This document shows positions 7,163 through 16,044 of a DNA stretch of 64,000 nucleotides, piece after piece. The notes under the pieces were generated by a model. The model saw only the letters and a list, made by a program, of their open reading frames with translations. It was not told the origin of the DNA and did no database searches. Position 1 is the stretch's first letter; each line of letters starts with the position of its first letter. Location of the stretch: assembly GCA_050011155.1 (NCBI GenBank), contig JBEKJP010000023.1:13772-77771 (forward strand). Direction: 5' to 3'. Position numbers and translations under genes: made by a program. This DNA is from Palsa-504 sp050011155. GTDB lineage: Bacteria > Actinomycetota > Actinomycetes > Streptosporangiales > Streptosporangiaceae.

Positions 7163-8206
7163 TTACGCCTTGTCCTTGCTGGCCAGATCGGGGCTGGCCA
7201 GATCGGGGCTGGCCAGATCGGGGCTGGCCAGATCGGGGCTGGCCAGATCGGGGGCGGTGACCGGCTGGATTTCCTGGGTCAGCTGGGAGCCGGCCTCCAC
7301 CGCGGGGACCGGCGGGATCGCGTTCTCGTCGAGCTCGGGCACCTTGACGTTCGAGATGGCCGCCTCGGCCTCCGCCACCTCGGCGTCGCCGTAGTCCTCG
7401 ATCTCCCGGGGCGCCTGGGACTCGGGATTGGCCGGGGCGGGCGCCATCTTGTCGAAGAACCTGAGCAGCTCCACCGGGACGGGCATGACCAGCGTGCTGT
7501 TCTTCTCGCCGGCCACCTCGACCACGGTCTGCAGCAGCCGCAGCTGCAGCGCGGCCGGGTCGCGCGCCATCACGTTGGCCGCGGCGGCCAGCCGCTTGGA
7601 CGCCTGGTACTCGCCGTCGGCGGTGATGATCCGCGCGCGCCGTTCCCGTTCGGCCTCGGCCTGGCGCGACATGGACCGCTTCATCCCCTCGGGCAGCGAG
7701 ACGTCCTTGATCTCGACGCGCTCGACCCGGATGCCCCACGGGCCCTCGGTCGGCTCGTCGATGATCCGGCGCAGTTCCCGGTTGACGCTGTCCCGCTCGG
7801 CCAGCAGCTGGTCCATCTCGGACTGGCCGATGATCGAGCGCAGCGAGGTCTGCGCCTGCTGCGAGATGGCGAACATGTAGTTCTGCACGTTCACGGTGGC
7901 CTTGATCGGGTCCACCACGCGGAAGTACACCACCGCGTCCACCCGGACGCTCACGTTGTCCCGGGTGATGCCCTCCTGGGCGGGCACGGCCATGGCCACG
8001 ATCTGCATGTTGACCTTGGCCAGGCGGTCGCCGACCGGCCGGATCACATGCAGCCCGGGGCCGCGCAGTTCCGGCAGCACCTGCCCGAACCGGTATATGA
8101 CGCCCTTCTCGTACTGCTGAACCACCTTGAGCGAGCGCGCGGCCGTGATTATCCCGAGTATGACCAGGACCACGATGACGGCGAATACTGCACCCACCGG
8201 GATCAC
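7163..8206 (-). CDS. SPFH/band 7 (stomatin-like) membrane protein
   Basis: The protein has 347 residues from a GTG preceded by GGAAAGAGAG. A single N-terminal membrane helix (residues 5-22) is followed by the band 7 domain: QQYEKGVIYRFGQVLPELRGPGLH, VDAVVYFRVVDPIKA, SIIGQSEMDQLLAERDSVN and the GIRVERVEIKDVSLP segment, then a helical EAERERRARIITADGEYQAS coil. Stomatins form oligomeric membrane microdomains and scaffold proteases or channels. The C-terminus ends in five DLASP units encoded by a 15-bp tandem repeat. It heads the minus-strand operon and is divergent from the ArsA pair. Confidence 0.93.
   Translation of the reverse strand: MIPVGAVFAVIVVLVILGIITAARSLKVVQQYEKGVIYRFGQVLPELRGPGLHVIRPVGDRLAKVNMQIVAMAVPAQEGITRDNVSVRVDAVVYFRVVDPIKATVNVQNYMFAISQQAQTSLRSIIGQSEMDQLLAERDSVNRELRRIIDEPTEGPWGIRVERVEIKDVSLPEGMKRSMSRQAEAERERRARIITADGEYQASKRLAAAANVMARDPAALQLRLLQTVVEVAGEKNSTLVMPVPVELLRFFDKMAPAPANPESQAPREIEDYGDAEVAEAEAAISNVKVPELDENAIPPVPAVEAGSQLTQEIQPVTAPDLASPDLASPDLASPDLASPDLASKDKA
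7181..7255. repeat. 15-bp x5 coding minisatellite
   Basis: Five head-to-tail copies of GGCCAGATCGGGGCT (the last slightly diverged) encode five DLASP/PDLAS pentapeptides at the extreme C-terminus of the band 7 protein. The copies are almost identical at the DNA level, so the array is recent or homogenised and probably varies in copy number. Confidence 0.97.
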
Positions 8207-8330
8207 CTCTCTTTCCTAGACCCCAGCGTAGTGATAAAGGAATCACGCGCTAGCCACGCCCGCCGAACCATTAGGTAACCGGGCGGAGATAGCCTCCGTG
8301 GAGGGAGAGCTAGCTGGAGGCAACATCGGC

Positions 8331-9356
8331 ATGACCACAAGGGATACCGACTGGGACGGCGTGCGGTTGCACGTGGTCACGGGCAAGGGCGGCACCGGGA
8401 AGACCACGGTAGCGGCGGCTCTGGCGCTCGCTCTGGCCAGCGCCGGCCGCCGGGTCCTGCTGATGGAGGTCGAGGGCAGGCAGGGCATCGCCCGGCTCTT
8501 CGACTGCCCGCCGCTGCCCTACGAGGAGCGCAAGGTGGCGATCGGCCTGGGCGTCAAAGGCACCGGGCAGGGCGGCGACGTCTACGCGCTCGCCGTCGAC
8601 CCGGAGGGCGCGCTGCTCGATTATCTCGAGATGTTCTACAACCTGCGCCGCACCGGCAAGGCCCTGACCAGGCTCGGCGTGGTCGACTTCGCGACCACCA
8701 TCGCCCCGGGCCTGTCCGATGTGCTGGTCACAGGCAAGGCGACCGAGGCGGCCAGGCGGCGGGTGAACCGCCGCGACGATACCCACGTGTACCACGCGGT
8801 GGTGATGGACGCGCCGCCCACGGGCCGGATCAGCCGCTTCCTCGACGTCAGCACGGAGGTCGGCAGCCTGGCCAAGATGGGCCCGATCCGGACGCACGCG
8901 GACACGGTGGCGCGGGTGATCCGGTCACCGCAGACCGCGGTGCACTTCGTCACCACGCTCGAGGAGATGCCGGTCCAGGAGACCCTGGACGGCATCGCGG
9001 ACCTGAGCGAGCGGACCGGCGGCGCCATCCGGCCCGGCGGCATCTTCATCAACATGGCCCGGCCGGCCATGCTCGACGACGCCGAGCTGGCCGCGGCCGC
9101 CCGCGGCGAGCTGGACGTCACCGAGCTAGCGCTCGGCCTGAAGGCCGCCGGCATCAGCGACAACCACGGCCTGGCGGCCGACCTGATGACCGAGCTCAAG
9201 GAGCACGCGCAGCAGGTGGAGCTGCAGAACAGGGAGCGGGACGAACTGCTTGCCGTCAGCGGCCCGCACTACGAGCTGCCGATGCTCCCGGAGGGAATCG
9301 ACCTGGCCGGCCTCTACCAGCTAGCCGCCGCACTCAGGGAACAGGGAGCTGCGTAG
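8331..9356 (+). CDS. ArsA-like P-loop ATPase, first of a pair
   Basis: The protein has 341 residues from ATG 8331 (GGAGG upstream); a GTG at 8298 would add 11 residues. VTGKGGTGKTTVAAAL is the deviant Walker A of ArsA/GET3/MinD ATPases, MEVEGRQGIARLF the switch region, and VVMDAPPTGRISRFL the Walker B/switch II stretch. It is one ATPase unit, about half of a classical ArsA. With the next gene it makes the paired ArsA-like proteins found next to wblA in actinobacteria, where the partner and cargo are unknown. There is no arsenite cysteine triad and no ArsB pump nearby, so a role in arsenic export is unlikely. Confidence 0.9.
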   Translation: MTTRDTDWDGVRLHVVTGKGGTGKTTVAAALALALASAGRRVLLMEVEGRQGIARLFDCPPLPYEERKVAIGLGVKGTGQGGDVYALAVDPEGALLDYLEMFYNLRRTGKALTRLGVVDFATTIAPGLSDVLVTGKATEAARRRVNRRDDTHVYHAVVMDAPPTGRISRFLDVSTEVGSLAKMGPIRTHADTVARVIRSPQTAVHFVTTLEEMPVQETLDGIADLSERTGGAIRPGGIFINMARPAMLDDAELAAAARGELDVTELALGLKAAGISDNHGLAADLMTELKEHAQQVELQNRERDELLAVSGPHYELPMLPEGIDLAGLYQLAAALREQGAA

Positions 9357-9359
9357 CCG

Positions 9360-10523
9360 ATGGCACCCGTCAAGCTGGATATGGACCGGCTCATCGACGA
9401 CCGCCGGACGAGGATCATCGTCTGCTGCGGGTCGGGCGGAGTAGGCAAGACCACGGCCGCGGCCGCTATCGGCCTGCGCGCGGCCGAACGCGGGCGGCAG
9501 GCGTGCGTGCTCACCGTCGACCCGGCCCGGCGGCTGGCCCAGTCAATGGGGCTGACCTCGCTGGATAACACGCCGCGGCGGGTGGACGGGGTGGATACCA
9601 GCGGCGGCGGCAGCCTGCACGCGATGATGCTCGACATGAAGCGGACGTTCGACGAGATCGTGGCGGCGCACGCCGACCCGGACCGGGCCGCGCAGATCCT
9701 GGCCAACCCCTTCTACCAGTCGCTGTCCTCCAGCTTCGCGGGCACGCAGGAGTACATGGCGATGGAGAAGCTCGGCCAGCTCAGGCGGGCCGACGAGTGG
9801 GATCTGATCGTGGTCGACACCCCGCCGAGCCGGTCCGCCCTCGATTTCCTCGACGCCCCGGAGCGGCTCGGCCGGTTCCTCGACGGCCGGCTGATCCGGC
9901 TGCTGACCGCCCCGGCCAGGACCGGGATGTCGGCCATGCGCGTGCTGAACGCCGGGTTCGCCATGATGACCGGCGCGCTGACCAAGATCCTCGGCGCGCA
10001 GGTACTGAAGGACGCGCAGACGTTCGTCACCGCGTTCGACACCATGTTCGGCGGGTTCCGCGAGCGCGCCGAGGCGACGTACCGGCTGCTCCAGGCGCCG
10101 GGCACGGCCTTCCTGGTGGTGGCCGCGCCGGAACCTGACGCGCTGCGCGAGGCGTCCTACTTCGTGGAGCGCCTCGACGCCGAGCGGATGCCGCTCGCCG
10201 GGCTCATCCTCAACCGGGTGCATATGTCGCAGGCCGGACGGCTGAGCGCCGCACGGAGCCTAGCCGCCGCCGAGACCCTAGAAACCCAAGATAGGCCGAA
10301 CGGGTCTGGCTCAGACGCCCCGCGCCACACGATTGCCATCGCGGCGTTGCGGATGCACGCGGAGCGCATGCACCTGAGCAAGCGCGAGCGGCGGCTAGCC
10401 GAGCACTTCACCTCGGCCCACCCGGCCATTCCCGTCGCGGAGGTCATCGCACAGCCGCAAGATGTGCACGATCTCGCCGGATTGCGGATAGTCGGGACGA
10501 TACTGTCCCAGCCGGGCGCGTAG
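9360..10523 (+). CDS. ArsA-like P-loop ATPase, second of a pair
   Basis: The protein has 387 residues and starts 3 bases after its partner, so the two are co-translated. CCGSGGVGKTTAAAAIGL is the Walker A, LTVDPARRLAQSMGL the adjacent switch, and LIVVDTPPSRSALDFLD the Walker B. A long alpha-helical stretch with MMTGALTKILGAQ and many methionines (residues 190-240) resembles the client-binding region of GET3-like proteins. I infer that the two proteins form a heterodimer. A short palindromic terminator lies after the stop. The gene faces wblA tail to tail. Confidence 0.9.
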   Translation: MAPVKLDMDRLIDDRRTRIIVCCGSGGVGKTTAAAAIGLRAAERGRQACVLTVDPARRLAQSMGLTSLDNTPRRVDGVDTSGGGSLHAMMLDMKRTFDEIVAAHADPDRAAQILANPFYQSLSSSFAGTQEYMAMEKLGQLRRADEWDLIVVDTPPSRSALDFLDAPERLGRFLDGRLIRLLTAPARTGMSAMRVLNAGFAMMTGALTKILGAQVLKDAQTFVTAFDTMFGGFRERAEATYRLLQAPGTAFLVVAAPEPDALREASYFVERLDAERMPLAGLILNRVHMSQAGRLSAARSLAAAETLETQDRPNGSGSDAPRHTIAIAALRMHAERMHLSKRERRLAEHFTSAHPAIPVAEVIAQPQDVHDLAGLRIVGTILSQPGA

Positions 10524-10553
10524 TCCGCCCGGAGCTGAAGTGACCAGGGCCGA

Positions 10554-10582
10554 CTAGCCCGGGGCGGTAAGGCCCGGGCTAG
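10554..10582. terminator. hairpin between the ArsA pair and wblA
   Basis: CTAGCCCGGG and CCCGGGCTAG form a perfect 10-bp stem around a 9-base loop, between two convergent genes. No T-tract is present, as is common in actinobacteria. It could serve both directions. Confidence 0.6.
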
Positions 10583-10696
10583 CTGACCTTGGATCAGGTG
10601 TGATCTTGGCTTGGATGCGGCCTGGCGACGCTGCCTAGGCCGCGCTGAGCGGCACTTCTTCGGGCTGCTCGGATCCGGTCGGCCAGATCCGGCTAC

Positions 10697-10999
10697 TCAG
10701 CTGGCGACGAGCTCGTCGATGGACTGACGCTCGTACTCCTCACGCGCGCGCTCGAGCAGCTCGCGCCACGAGGTGACGTCCGGGCGCCGCCGGAGCAGCG
10801 CACGCCGCTCCCGCTCGGTCATCCCGCCCCAGACGCCGAACTCGATTCCGTTGTCGAGCGCATCCGCAAGGCACTCCGTGCGCACCGGGCACCCCCGGCA
10901 GATCAGCTTGGCGCGATTCTGCGCTGCTCCCTGGACGAACAGCTCGTCAGGGTCGGTTCCTTTGCATGCGGCGCGTGTGGTCCAGTCAGTGATCCACAT
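10697..10999 (-). CDS. wblA: WhiB-family iron-sulphur regulator WblA (WhiB4 type)
   Basis: The protein has 100 residues from ATG 10999, chosen because AGGAG stands just upstream and homologues begin MxWxTDW. An upstream in-frame GTG would add 12 residues. Cys12, Cys34, Cys37 and Cys43 bind the [4Fe-4S] cluster, GVWGG is the beta-turn contacting sigma factor, and ERRALLRRRP is the basic DNA-binding patch. WblA/WhiB4 proteins are redox-sensitive regulators that in Streptomyces promote sporulation and repress antibiotic synthesis. Its position between the ArsA pair and a class A PBP matches the Streptomyces neighbourhood. Confidence 0.95.
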   Translation of the reverse strand: MWITDWTTRAACKGTDPDELFVQGAAQNRAKLICRGCPVRTECLADALDNGIEFGVWGGMTERERRALLRRRPDVTSWRELLERAREEYERQSIDELVAS

Positions 11000-11391
11000 G
11001 TGCCCACTCCTCTTGATCGGCGTGCGCGAACACACGACGGTCGTCTCGATGGGATTGCGATCCCGGGGCCAGTGCGTGCGGTCGCGCTGCCACGGTTATC
11101 TGTTCGTGATCCAGCAACTTACGGAACTCCGGCCGCCGTGCCAAGACCCCGGCATGGCCATTTACCAAATAGTTCTCACGGACTATATCCAAGACCGGAA
11201 AATGGTCACCCTCCGGATTCATCCGTGTTCACACAGTAATATTTAGGTCCGGAATGCCACATGCAGGTGACGTAAGGTAATAATTCCGTTTTACCTGAGG
11301 TTAGGTGAACCCCAGGAGACTCGGTCGGCTCGTCCCGAATGTCCGGTCCAAGGGGGCAGCCTACTGCCAATCGCGGCGTACCCTAAGTCGC
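11000..11391. other. divergent intergenic region wblA / PBP
   Basis: About 390 bases are left between two divergent genes if the shorter PBP start is used. The stretch 11170-11310 is clearly AT-richer than its surroundings and probably holds promoters for both genes. TACCCT at 11379, 7 bases before the GTG at 11392, could be a -10 box for a leaderless PBP message. I see no small gene. Long upstream regions are usual for wbl genes. Confidence 0.45.
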
Positions 11392-13797
11392 GTGCAGCAG
11401 GGAGAGACGATATTCACCCGGACGAGCGTGCTCGGACGCCTCGTCGCCTTCGCAGCCGTCGGCGGGGTACTCGCCGCGGCCATGGTGATTCCCGTGGTGG
11501 CAGCCACCGGAGTCCTCGTCAGGAACCAGGCGGATAAGTTCACCACCTTGTCCCTGAACACCCAAGGGCTCCCGCAGCGGTCGGAGATCCTCGACCGGAA
11601 CGGCAACCTGCTCGCCTACGTGTACACCGTCGACGCGTTCTACTACCAGAACGCCACCAGCGCGAGCGAACTCCACTACACCGGCGGCTGGAACCGGCAG
11701 CCGGTCCCCTACGACCAGATCTCCCCGAACATGGCGAACGCGCTGGTCGCCATCGAGGACTCCCGGTACTGGCAGCACGGCGCGATCGACCTGCGCGGCA
11801 CGATCCGGGCCGCCATGAACGACCTGCAGCACAAGCCGGTCCAGGGCGGTTCCACCATCGCCCAGCAGTACGTGAAGAACGTGCTCCTGCTCACGGCCGA
11901 GAAGGCTGACAACAGCCAGGCCCTGCAGGCCGCGAACGCGGAGACGCTGAGCCGCAAGCTGAACGAGCTGCGGATGGCGGTGGCCGCCGAGCATCAGGAG
12001 TCCAAGCAGCAGATCCTGGACGGCTACCTGAACGACGCCTACTTCGGCGAGCACGCCTACGGGATCGAGACCGCCGCCGAGACCTACTTCGGCACGACCG
12101 CGGCCAAGCTCTCGGTTACCCAGGCGGCCACGCTGGCCGGCATCGTGGAGAACCCGACGGCTTACGATCCGCACACCGATCCTGGCCTAGCCATCACCCG
12201 GCGCAACACCGTGCTGGCGCGGATGGCCCAGACCAGCAACGGGCTCACCGCGGCGGAGGCCACGGCCGACGAGGCCAAGCCGCTCGGCCTGAAGTTCAAC
12301 ATCACGCCGAGCGGCTGCGAGTCTGCCTCGGTGGGCACGGCGGGATTCTTCTGCCAGTACGTGGAGGAGTCCTTCCTGCGCGACCCGGCCTTCGGCAAGA
12401 CCCCGATGGACCGGGCCAAGCTGCTCGCCACCGGCGGCCTGAAGATCTACACCACGCTGGACCCGCAGGACCAGCAGGCCGCCAACACCGCGGTGAACTA
12501 CGTGCTCCCGGCCCATAGCCACACGTACAACCCGGCCAAGAACGCGGACACCGAGGCCGTCGTCCAGCCTGGTACCGGCCAGATCATGGCGCTCGCCGAG
12601 GACCGGCCGTACGGCACCGGCAAGGGCCAGACCACGATCAACTACGCGGTGGACACCGCGTACGGCGGCAGTTTCGGCGTCCAGACCGGTTCCTCGTCCA
12701 AGGTGTTCACCCTGCTCACCGCGCTCAAGCAGGGCACACCGTTCGGCGCCACCATGTCCGCGCCCGGCAGCACCACGGTGACCGGCTACACCAACTGCCA
12801 GGGCGCCCCGGCCGGCTATTACCAGGGCCAGGCGGGCGCGTTCAACGTGACCAACGCGGAGGGCCCGGGATCCGCCTCCAACCAGTCCCTGTACACCGGC
12901 ACCGTCCAGTCCGTGAACACCTACTTCGCCGAGCTCGAGAAGCAGGTCGGCCTGTGCAACGTGGTCAAGACCGCGGCCAGCATGGGCATGACCAGGGCCG
13001 ACGGCACGTCCTTGTTCAGCAAGGACGGCAGCCAGGACTCGGCCGACAACATCCCCTCGTTCACGCTCGGCTCGGTCAACGTCGCGCCGCTGTCGATGGC
13101 GGCCGCGTACGCCACCGTCGCGGCCCGCGGCATGTACTGCGCGCCCACTGCCATCTTGAAGATCGAGGACAACACCGGCAAGAACGTGAAGGTGACGTCG
13201 GCCGGCTGCCACCGCGCCTTCTCCGCGCAGGTCGCCGACGCCGCGAACTACATCTTGCAGGGCGTGCTGACCAGCGGCACGGCGGCACCGCCGGCGGGCC
13301 CCGGCGGCATCGGCCGTCCGGCCGCGGGCAAGACCGGCACCTCGAACGTGGAGGGCGGGGGCGGCACGCCGTACGCCGCCTTCGCCGGATACACGCCGAG
13401 CCTGGTCAGCTACACCTCGGTGTTCAATCCGATCTCCCCGACCGGCGACACGATGACCGGCTACAGCGCCTGCTACCGGCTGGAGGACGGCGAAGCGACG
13501 TGCCCGGGCGAGATGTTCGGCGCGAACGCACCCGCATCGACCTGGCACATGACGTTCGACCACGCCGCGCTCGGCAAGGTCACTTACTTCGTCCCGGTCC
13601 CGGCCGACAGCATCTTCAACGCCCTGGGCAACGGCCAGGTAGTCGCCCAGCCGAAGCCGAAGAAGAAGGGCCCCGGCAACGGAGGCGGAGGCGGCGGCGG
13701 CGGCAACGGCGGCGGTAACGGAGGCGGAGGCGGTAACGGAGGTAACGGCGGCGGAGGCGGCAACAACGGCCTCGGCAACAACGGGCCGCAGACGTAG
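11392..13797 (+). CDS. class A penicillin-binding protein (transglycosylase/transpeptidase)
   Basis: The protein has about 801 residues from GTG 11392; GTG 11305 in the same frame would add a basic 29-residue tail. A membrane helix near residues 12-40 anchors it. The GT51 glycosyltransferase follows with AIEDSRYWQHGAID and GGSTIAQQYVKN. The transpeptidase has Ser434-x-x-Lys437 (SSSK), Ser507-Val-Asn and Lys647-Thr-Gly (GKTGTSN). It polymerises and cross-links peptidoglycan outside the membrane. The last 45 residues are a Gly/Asn-rich tail after KPKKKGPG. A PBP beside wblA is the arrangement known in Streptomyces. Confidence 0.95.
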   Translation: MQQGETIFTRTSVLGRLVAFAAVGGVLAAAMVIPVVAATGVLVRNQADKFTTLSLNTQGLPQRSEILDRNGNLLAYVYTVDAFYYQNATSASELHYTGGWNRQPVPYDQISPNMANALVAIEDSRYWQHGAIDLRGTIRAAMNDLQHKPVQGGSTIAQQYVKNVLLLTAEKADNSQALQAANAETLSRKLNELRMAVAAEHQESKQQILDGYLNDAYFGEHAYGIETAAETYFGTTAAKLSVTQAATLAGIVENPTAYDPHTDPGLAITRRNTVLARMAQTSNGLTAAEATADEAKPLGLKFNITPSGCESASVGTAGFFCQYVEESFLRDPAFGKTPMDRAKLLATGGLKIYTTLDPQDQQAANTAVNYVLPAHSHTYNPAKNADTEAVVQPGTGQIMALAEDRPYGTGKGQTTINYAVDTAYGGSFGVQTGSSSKVFTLLTALKQGTPFGATMSAPGSTTVTGYTNCQGAPAGYYQGQAGAFNVTNAEGPGSASNQSLYTGTVQSVNTYFAELEKQVGLCNVVKTAASMGMTRADGTSLFSKDGSQDSADNIPSFTLGSVNVAPLSMAAAYATVAARGMYCAPTAILKIEDNTGKNVKVTSAGCHRAFSAQVADAANYILQGVLTSGTAAPPAGPGGIGRPAAGKTGTSNVEGGGGTPYAAFAGYTPSLVSYTSVFNPISPTGDTMTGYSACYRLEDGEATCPGEMFGANAPASTWHMTFDHAALGKVTYFVPVPADSIFNALGNGQVVAQPKPKKKGPGNGGGGGGGGNGGGNGGGGGNGGNGGGGGNNGLGNNGPQT

Positions 13798-13809
13798 CGC
13801 CGGGCTAGC

Positions 13810-14268
13810 TCAGCCCGAGCTCAGCTGCCGGCGGACCTCGGCGGCGACCCGGGCGCCGTCGGCGCGACCCGCCAGCCGGGGCGTCAGCACCTTCATGACC
13901 TGCCCCATGCCCTTCGGACCGGCCGCGCCGGTCTCGGTGATCGCGTCACCGACCAGTGCGGCCAGTTCCTCGTCGCCGAGCTGGGCGGGAAGGTAGGTAG
14001 CGAGAACGTCTCCCTCAGCCCGTTCGGCTGCCGCTTGTTCGTCTCGGCCCGCCGCGCCGAACGCCTCGGCCGCCTCCCGGCGCTTCTTGGCCTCCCGGGT
14101 GAGCACCTTCACGATCTCTTCGTCGCTGAGGTCGCGGGCTGACGCGCCCGCGACCTCCTCGTTGGTGATCGAGGTCAGCGCCATCCGCAGGGTGCGCAAC
14201 CGCACCTGATCACGCGCCCGCATGGCGGTGTTCAGATCCGCGCGCAGCCGGTCCTTGAGTTCAGCCAC
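13810..14268 (-). CDS. YqeY/GatB-domain protein
   Basis: The protein has 152 residues. LKDRLRADLNTAMRARDQVRLRTLR, then LTREAKKRREAAEAF and the closing GPKGMGQVMKVLTPRLAGRADG make up the complete YqeY fold (the GatB tail domain), which binds tRNA in amidotransferases. Free-standing YqeY is widespread and of unknown role. It is convergent with the PBP and divergent from the metallophosphoesterase gene. Confidence 0.92.
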   Translation of the reverse strand: MAELKDRLRADLNTAMRARDQVRLRTLRMALTSITNEEVAGASARDLSDEEIVKVLTREAKKRREAAEAFGAAGRDEQAAAERAEGDVLATYLPAQLGDEELAALVGDAITETGAAGPKGMGQVMKVLTPRLAGRADGARVAAEVRRQLSSG

Positions 14269-14342
14269 AGGCCTATCCTAGGAACTAGCCCCGCCACGCC
14301 GCGCCGTCAGTGGCATACCGGTCGTCATGGCACCATGGGATC

Positions 14343-15248
14343 GTGAGATTGCGAACCCTGCTCCCGGTCACCGCCGCCCTCGGCGCCGCCGCCGTGGGCT
14401 ACGTGACGGTGATCGAACGGAACTGGTTTGCCCTGCGCCGGTACGAGGTACCGATCCTGCCGCCGGGCCAGCCGCCGCTGCGCGTCCTGCACATCTCCGA
14501 CACCCATCTCACCCCAGGCCGCAAACGGCTCCTGGCCTGGCTCCGGTCGCTAGACGACCTCGATCCCGACCTGGTCGTCAACACCGGGGACTCCATCTCC
14601 CACCCGCAGGCGGTCGAGCCCCTGCTCGACGCCCTCGGCCCGCTGCTGGACCGGCCCGGCGCCTTCGTGCTCGGCTCCAACGACATGTACGCGCCCGAGC
14701 CGCACAACCCGGCGCGGTACCTCTCCGGGGCGAGCTCCCACTGGCGCAAGCCGAAGGAGCCCGACCTGCCCTGGGAGAAGCTCCGCGACGACCTGACCGC
14801 GGCCGGCTGGCTGGACCTCAACAACCACCGCGGCCGGCTGACCGCGGGCGGGCGCGACATCGCCCTAGCCGGCGTGCACGACTCGCACATCAAGCGCGAC
14901 CGCTACGAGCAGGTCGCCGGGCGGGCCGACCCGGCCGCCAACCTGCGCATCGGGGTCATGCACTCCCCTGAGCCGCGCCTGCTCGACCGGTTCGAGGCCG
15001 ACGGCTACGATCTCCTGCTGGCCGGGCACACTCACGGCGGCCAGCTCCGCCTGCCCTTCTACGGCGCGCTGGTGACCAACTGCGGAATCGAACGGGAGCG
15101 GGTCAGCGGCCTGCACAGGCACCCCGCCGACGGCCAGGCCTGGCTGCACGTTTCCGCAGGCCTCGGCACCTCCCCGTGGGCTCCGGCCCGGTTCGCCTGC
15201 CGTCCGGAGGCCAGCCTGCTCACCCTGACCTCGCGCGATCCCGGCTAG
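14343..15248 (+). CDS. membrane-anchored metallophosphoesterase
   Basis: The protein has 301 residues from GTG 14343; homologues start here, and a GTG at 14310 would add 11 residues. A short hydrophobic N-terminal helix (LLPVTAALGAAAVGYVTV) is followed by calcineurin-like motifs: HISDTHL (DxH), NTGDSISH (GD), GSNDMY (the GNHD position, with Ser-Asn), GVMHSPEP and LLAGHTHGGQLRLP (GHTHGGQ). Two metal ions are expected. Members of this actinobacterial group lie beside PBPs. The substrate may be a lipid or nucleotide diester, which is inference. Confidence 0.92.
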   Translation: MRLRTLLPVTAALGAAAVGYVTVIERNWFALRRYEVPILPPGQPPLRVLHISDTHLTPGRKRLLAWLRSLDDLDPDLVVNTGDSISHPQAVEPLLDALGPLLDRPGAFVLGSNDMYAPEPHNPARYLSGASSHWRKPKEPDLPWEKLRDDLTAAGWLDLNNHRGRLTAGGRDIALAGVHDSHIKRDRYEQVAGRADPAANLRIGVMHSPEPRLLDRFEADGYDLLLAGHTHGGQLRLPFYGALVTNCGIERERVSGLHRHPADGQAWLHVSAGLGTSPWAPARFACRPEASLLTLTSRDPG

Positions 15249-15350
15249 GTTCGCTTCGTCTAGTGGCCAGTTGCGCAGCCGTGCACGAGCAGCCCCTGGT
15301 TTCCGCTAGACTAGCGAAGTCTCGTGCGGCACCGATGAGGTCCGCACGGG

Positions 15351-15427
15351 CGGGGTGTAGCGCAGCTTGGCAGCGCGCTTCGTTCGGGACGAAGAGGCCG
15401 GGAGTTCAAATCTCCCCACCCCGACCA
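15351..15427 (+). tRNA. tRNA-Pro (anticodon CGG)
   Basis: The 77-nt cloverleaf has acceptor CGGGGTG pairing with CACCCCG and an encoded CCA. The anticodon stem CTTCG/CGAAG encloses the loop TTCGGGA, giving CGG, which reads CCG. The T-arm is GGGAG-TTCAAAT-CTCCC. It is the left border of an accessory island with a recombinase remnant, so its 3' end is the probable attachment site. Confidence 0.97.
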
Positions 15428-15434
15428 CAAAACC

Positions 15435-15468
15435 GCAGGTCACCGGCTTATAGGTGACCTGCGTTTTC
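15435..15468 (+). terminator. intrinsic terminator of tRNA-Pro
   Basis: GCAGGTCACC and GGTGACCTGC form a perfect 10-bp stem with an 8-base loop, followed by GTTTTC. It starts 7 bases after the tRNA. Confidence 0.9.
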
Positions 15469-15485
15469 TGGTTTATCCTGTTCGA

Positions 15486-15501
15486 TGTCCGATTTTGGGA
15501 G
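15486..15501 (+). repeat. 16-bp direct repeat, left copy
   Basis: TGTCCGATTTTGGGAG occurs here, 58 bases after tRNA-Pro, and again exactly at 16726-16741. The two copies enclose the four-CxxC gene and the recombinase remnant. They may be scars of element ends or of a recombination target. Confidence 0.75.
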
Positions 15502-15557
15502 TAGAACAGGAGTGGACCTCCCTTCTGGCGACCTGCTCGGGTACTTAGGACGGCCCC

Positions 15558-16028
15558 ATGAGACCGGAGCACGAGGACGAACCCGCCGCGGCGATCGAGT
15601 ACCCCGTCAGGGAGTTTTACTGCCGCGACTGCGGGCGACCTGAGCCCTACATCCTCCCGTCTGAGGCTCCTAGCCTTTCTCATGAAGTGAAAGTGCTCGA
15701 CGTGGCGCGGCTCAAAGCTGGATGGATCACTCAGGGCGAGTTCCGAACGGTCCGCTGCCCTTCGTGTGACGCGGTGATGACGCTTCTGATTCACCGGATT
15801 CCGATCGAGTGCGCCACTTTCCCCTGCCCGACCTGCGGGCCGGGTGCAGAGCTGACTACCGAGATCATCAGCATCACCGCGATCGGGACGGGCTACAACT
15901 TCGTTGCCCTGCTCAAGTGCAATGCCTGCTCCAAGCAGAGCCGACTCTCCAAGATTCTTGAGGGACTCTCCAGGATCAAGAAGGTCAAGGTCGGCCCGAC
16001 CGGGGTCGAGGTTGAAGTGAAGCCCTAG
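15558..16028 (+). CDS. unknown protein with four CxxC pairs (double zinc ribbon)
   Basis: The protein has 156 residues. I do not recognise the family. CxxC pairs at Cys22/25, Cys67/70, Cys90/93 and Cys121/124 would make two zinc ribbons, and the C-terminus is a basic helix (RLSKILEGLSRIKKVKVG). Its codon use is less GC-biased than that of core genes, which fits acquired DNA. It lies between the tRNA-Pro terminator and a tyrosine-recombinase relic and inside a 16-bp direct repeat, so it may be leftover cargo of an integrated element. Nucleic-acid binding is possible but unproven. Confidence 0.75.
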   Translation: MRPEHEDEPAAAIEYPVREFYCRDCGRPEPYILPSEAPSLSHEVKVLDVARLKAGWITQGEFRTVRCPSCDAVMTLLIHRIPIECATFPCPTCGPGAELTTEIISITAIGTGYNFVALLKCNACSKQSRLSKILEGLSRIKKVKVGPTGVEVEVKP

Positions 16029-16044
16029 CCTCAGTCCTTGGAGA

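Noticed and set aside
8331..10523. Arsenic resistance operon
   Set aside because: The ATPases are ArsA-like in fold only. There is no ArsB, ArsR or ArsC gene, and no cysteine metal site was seen.
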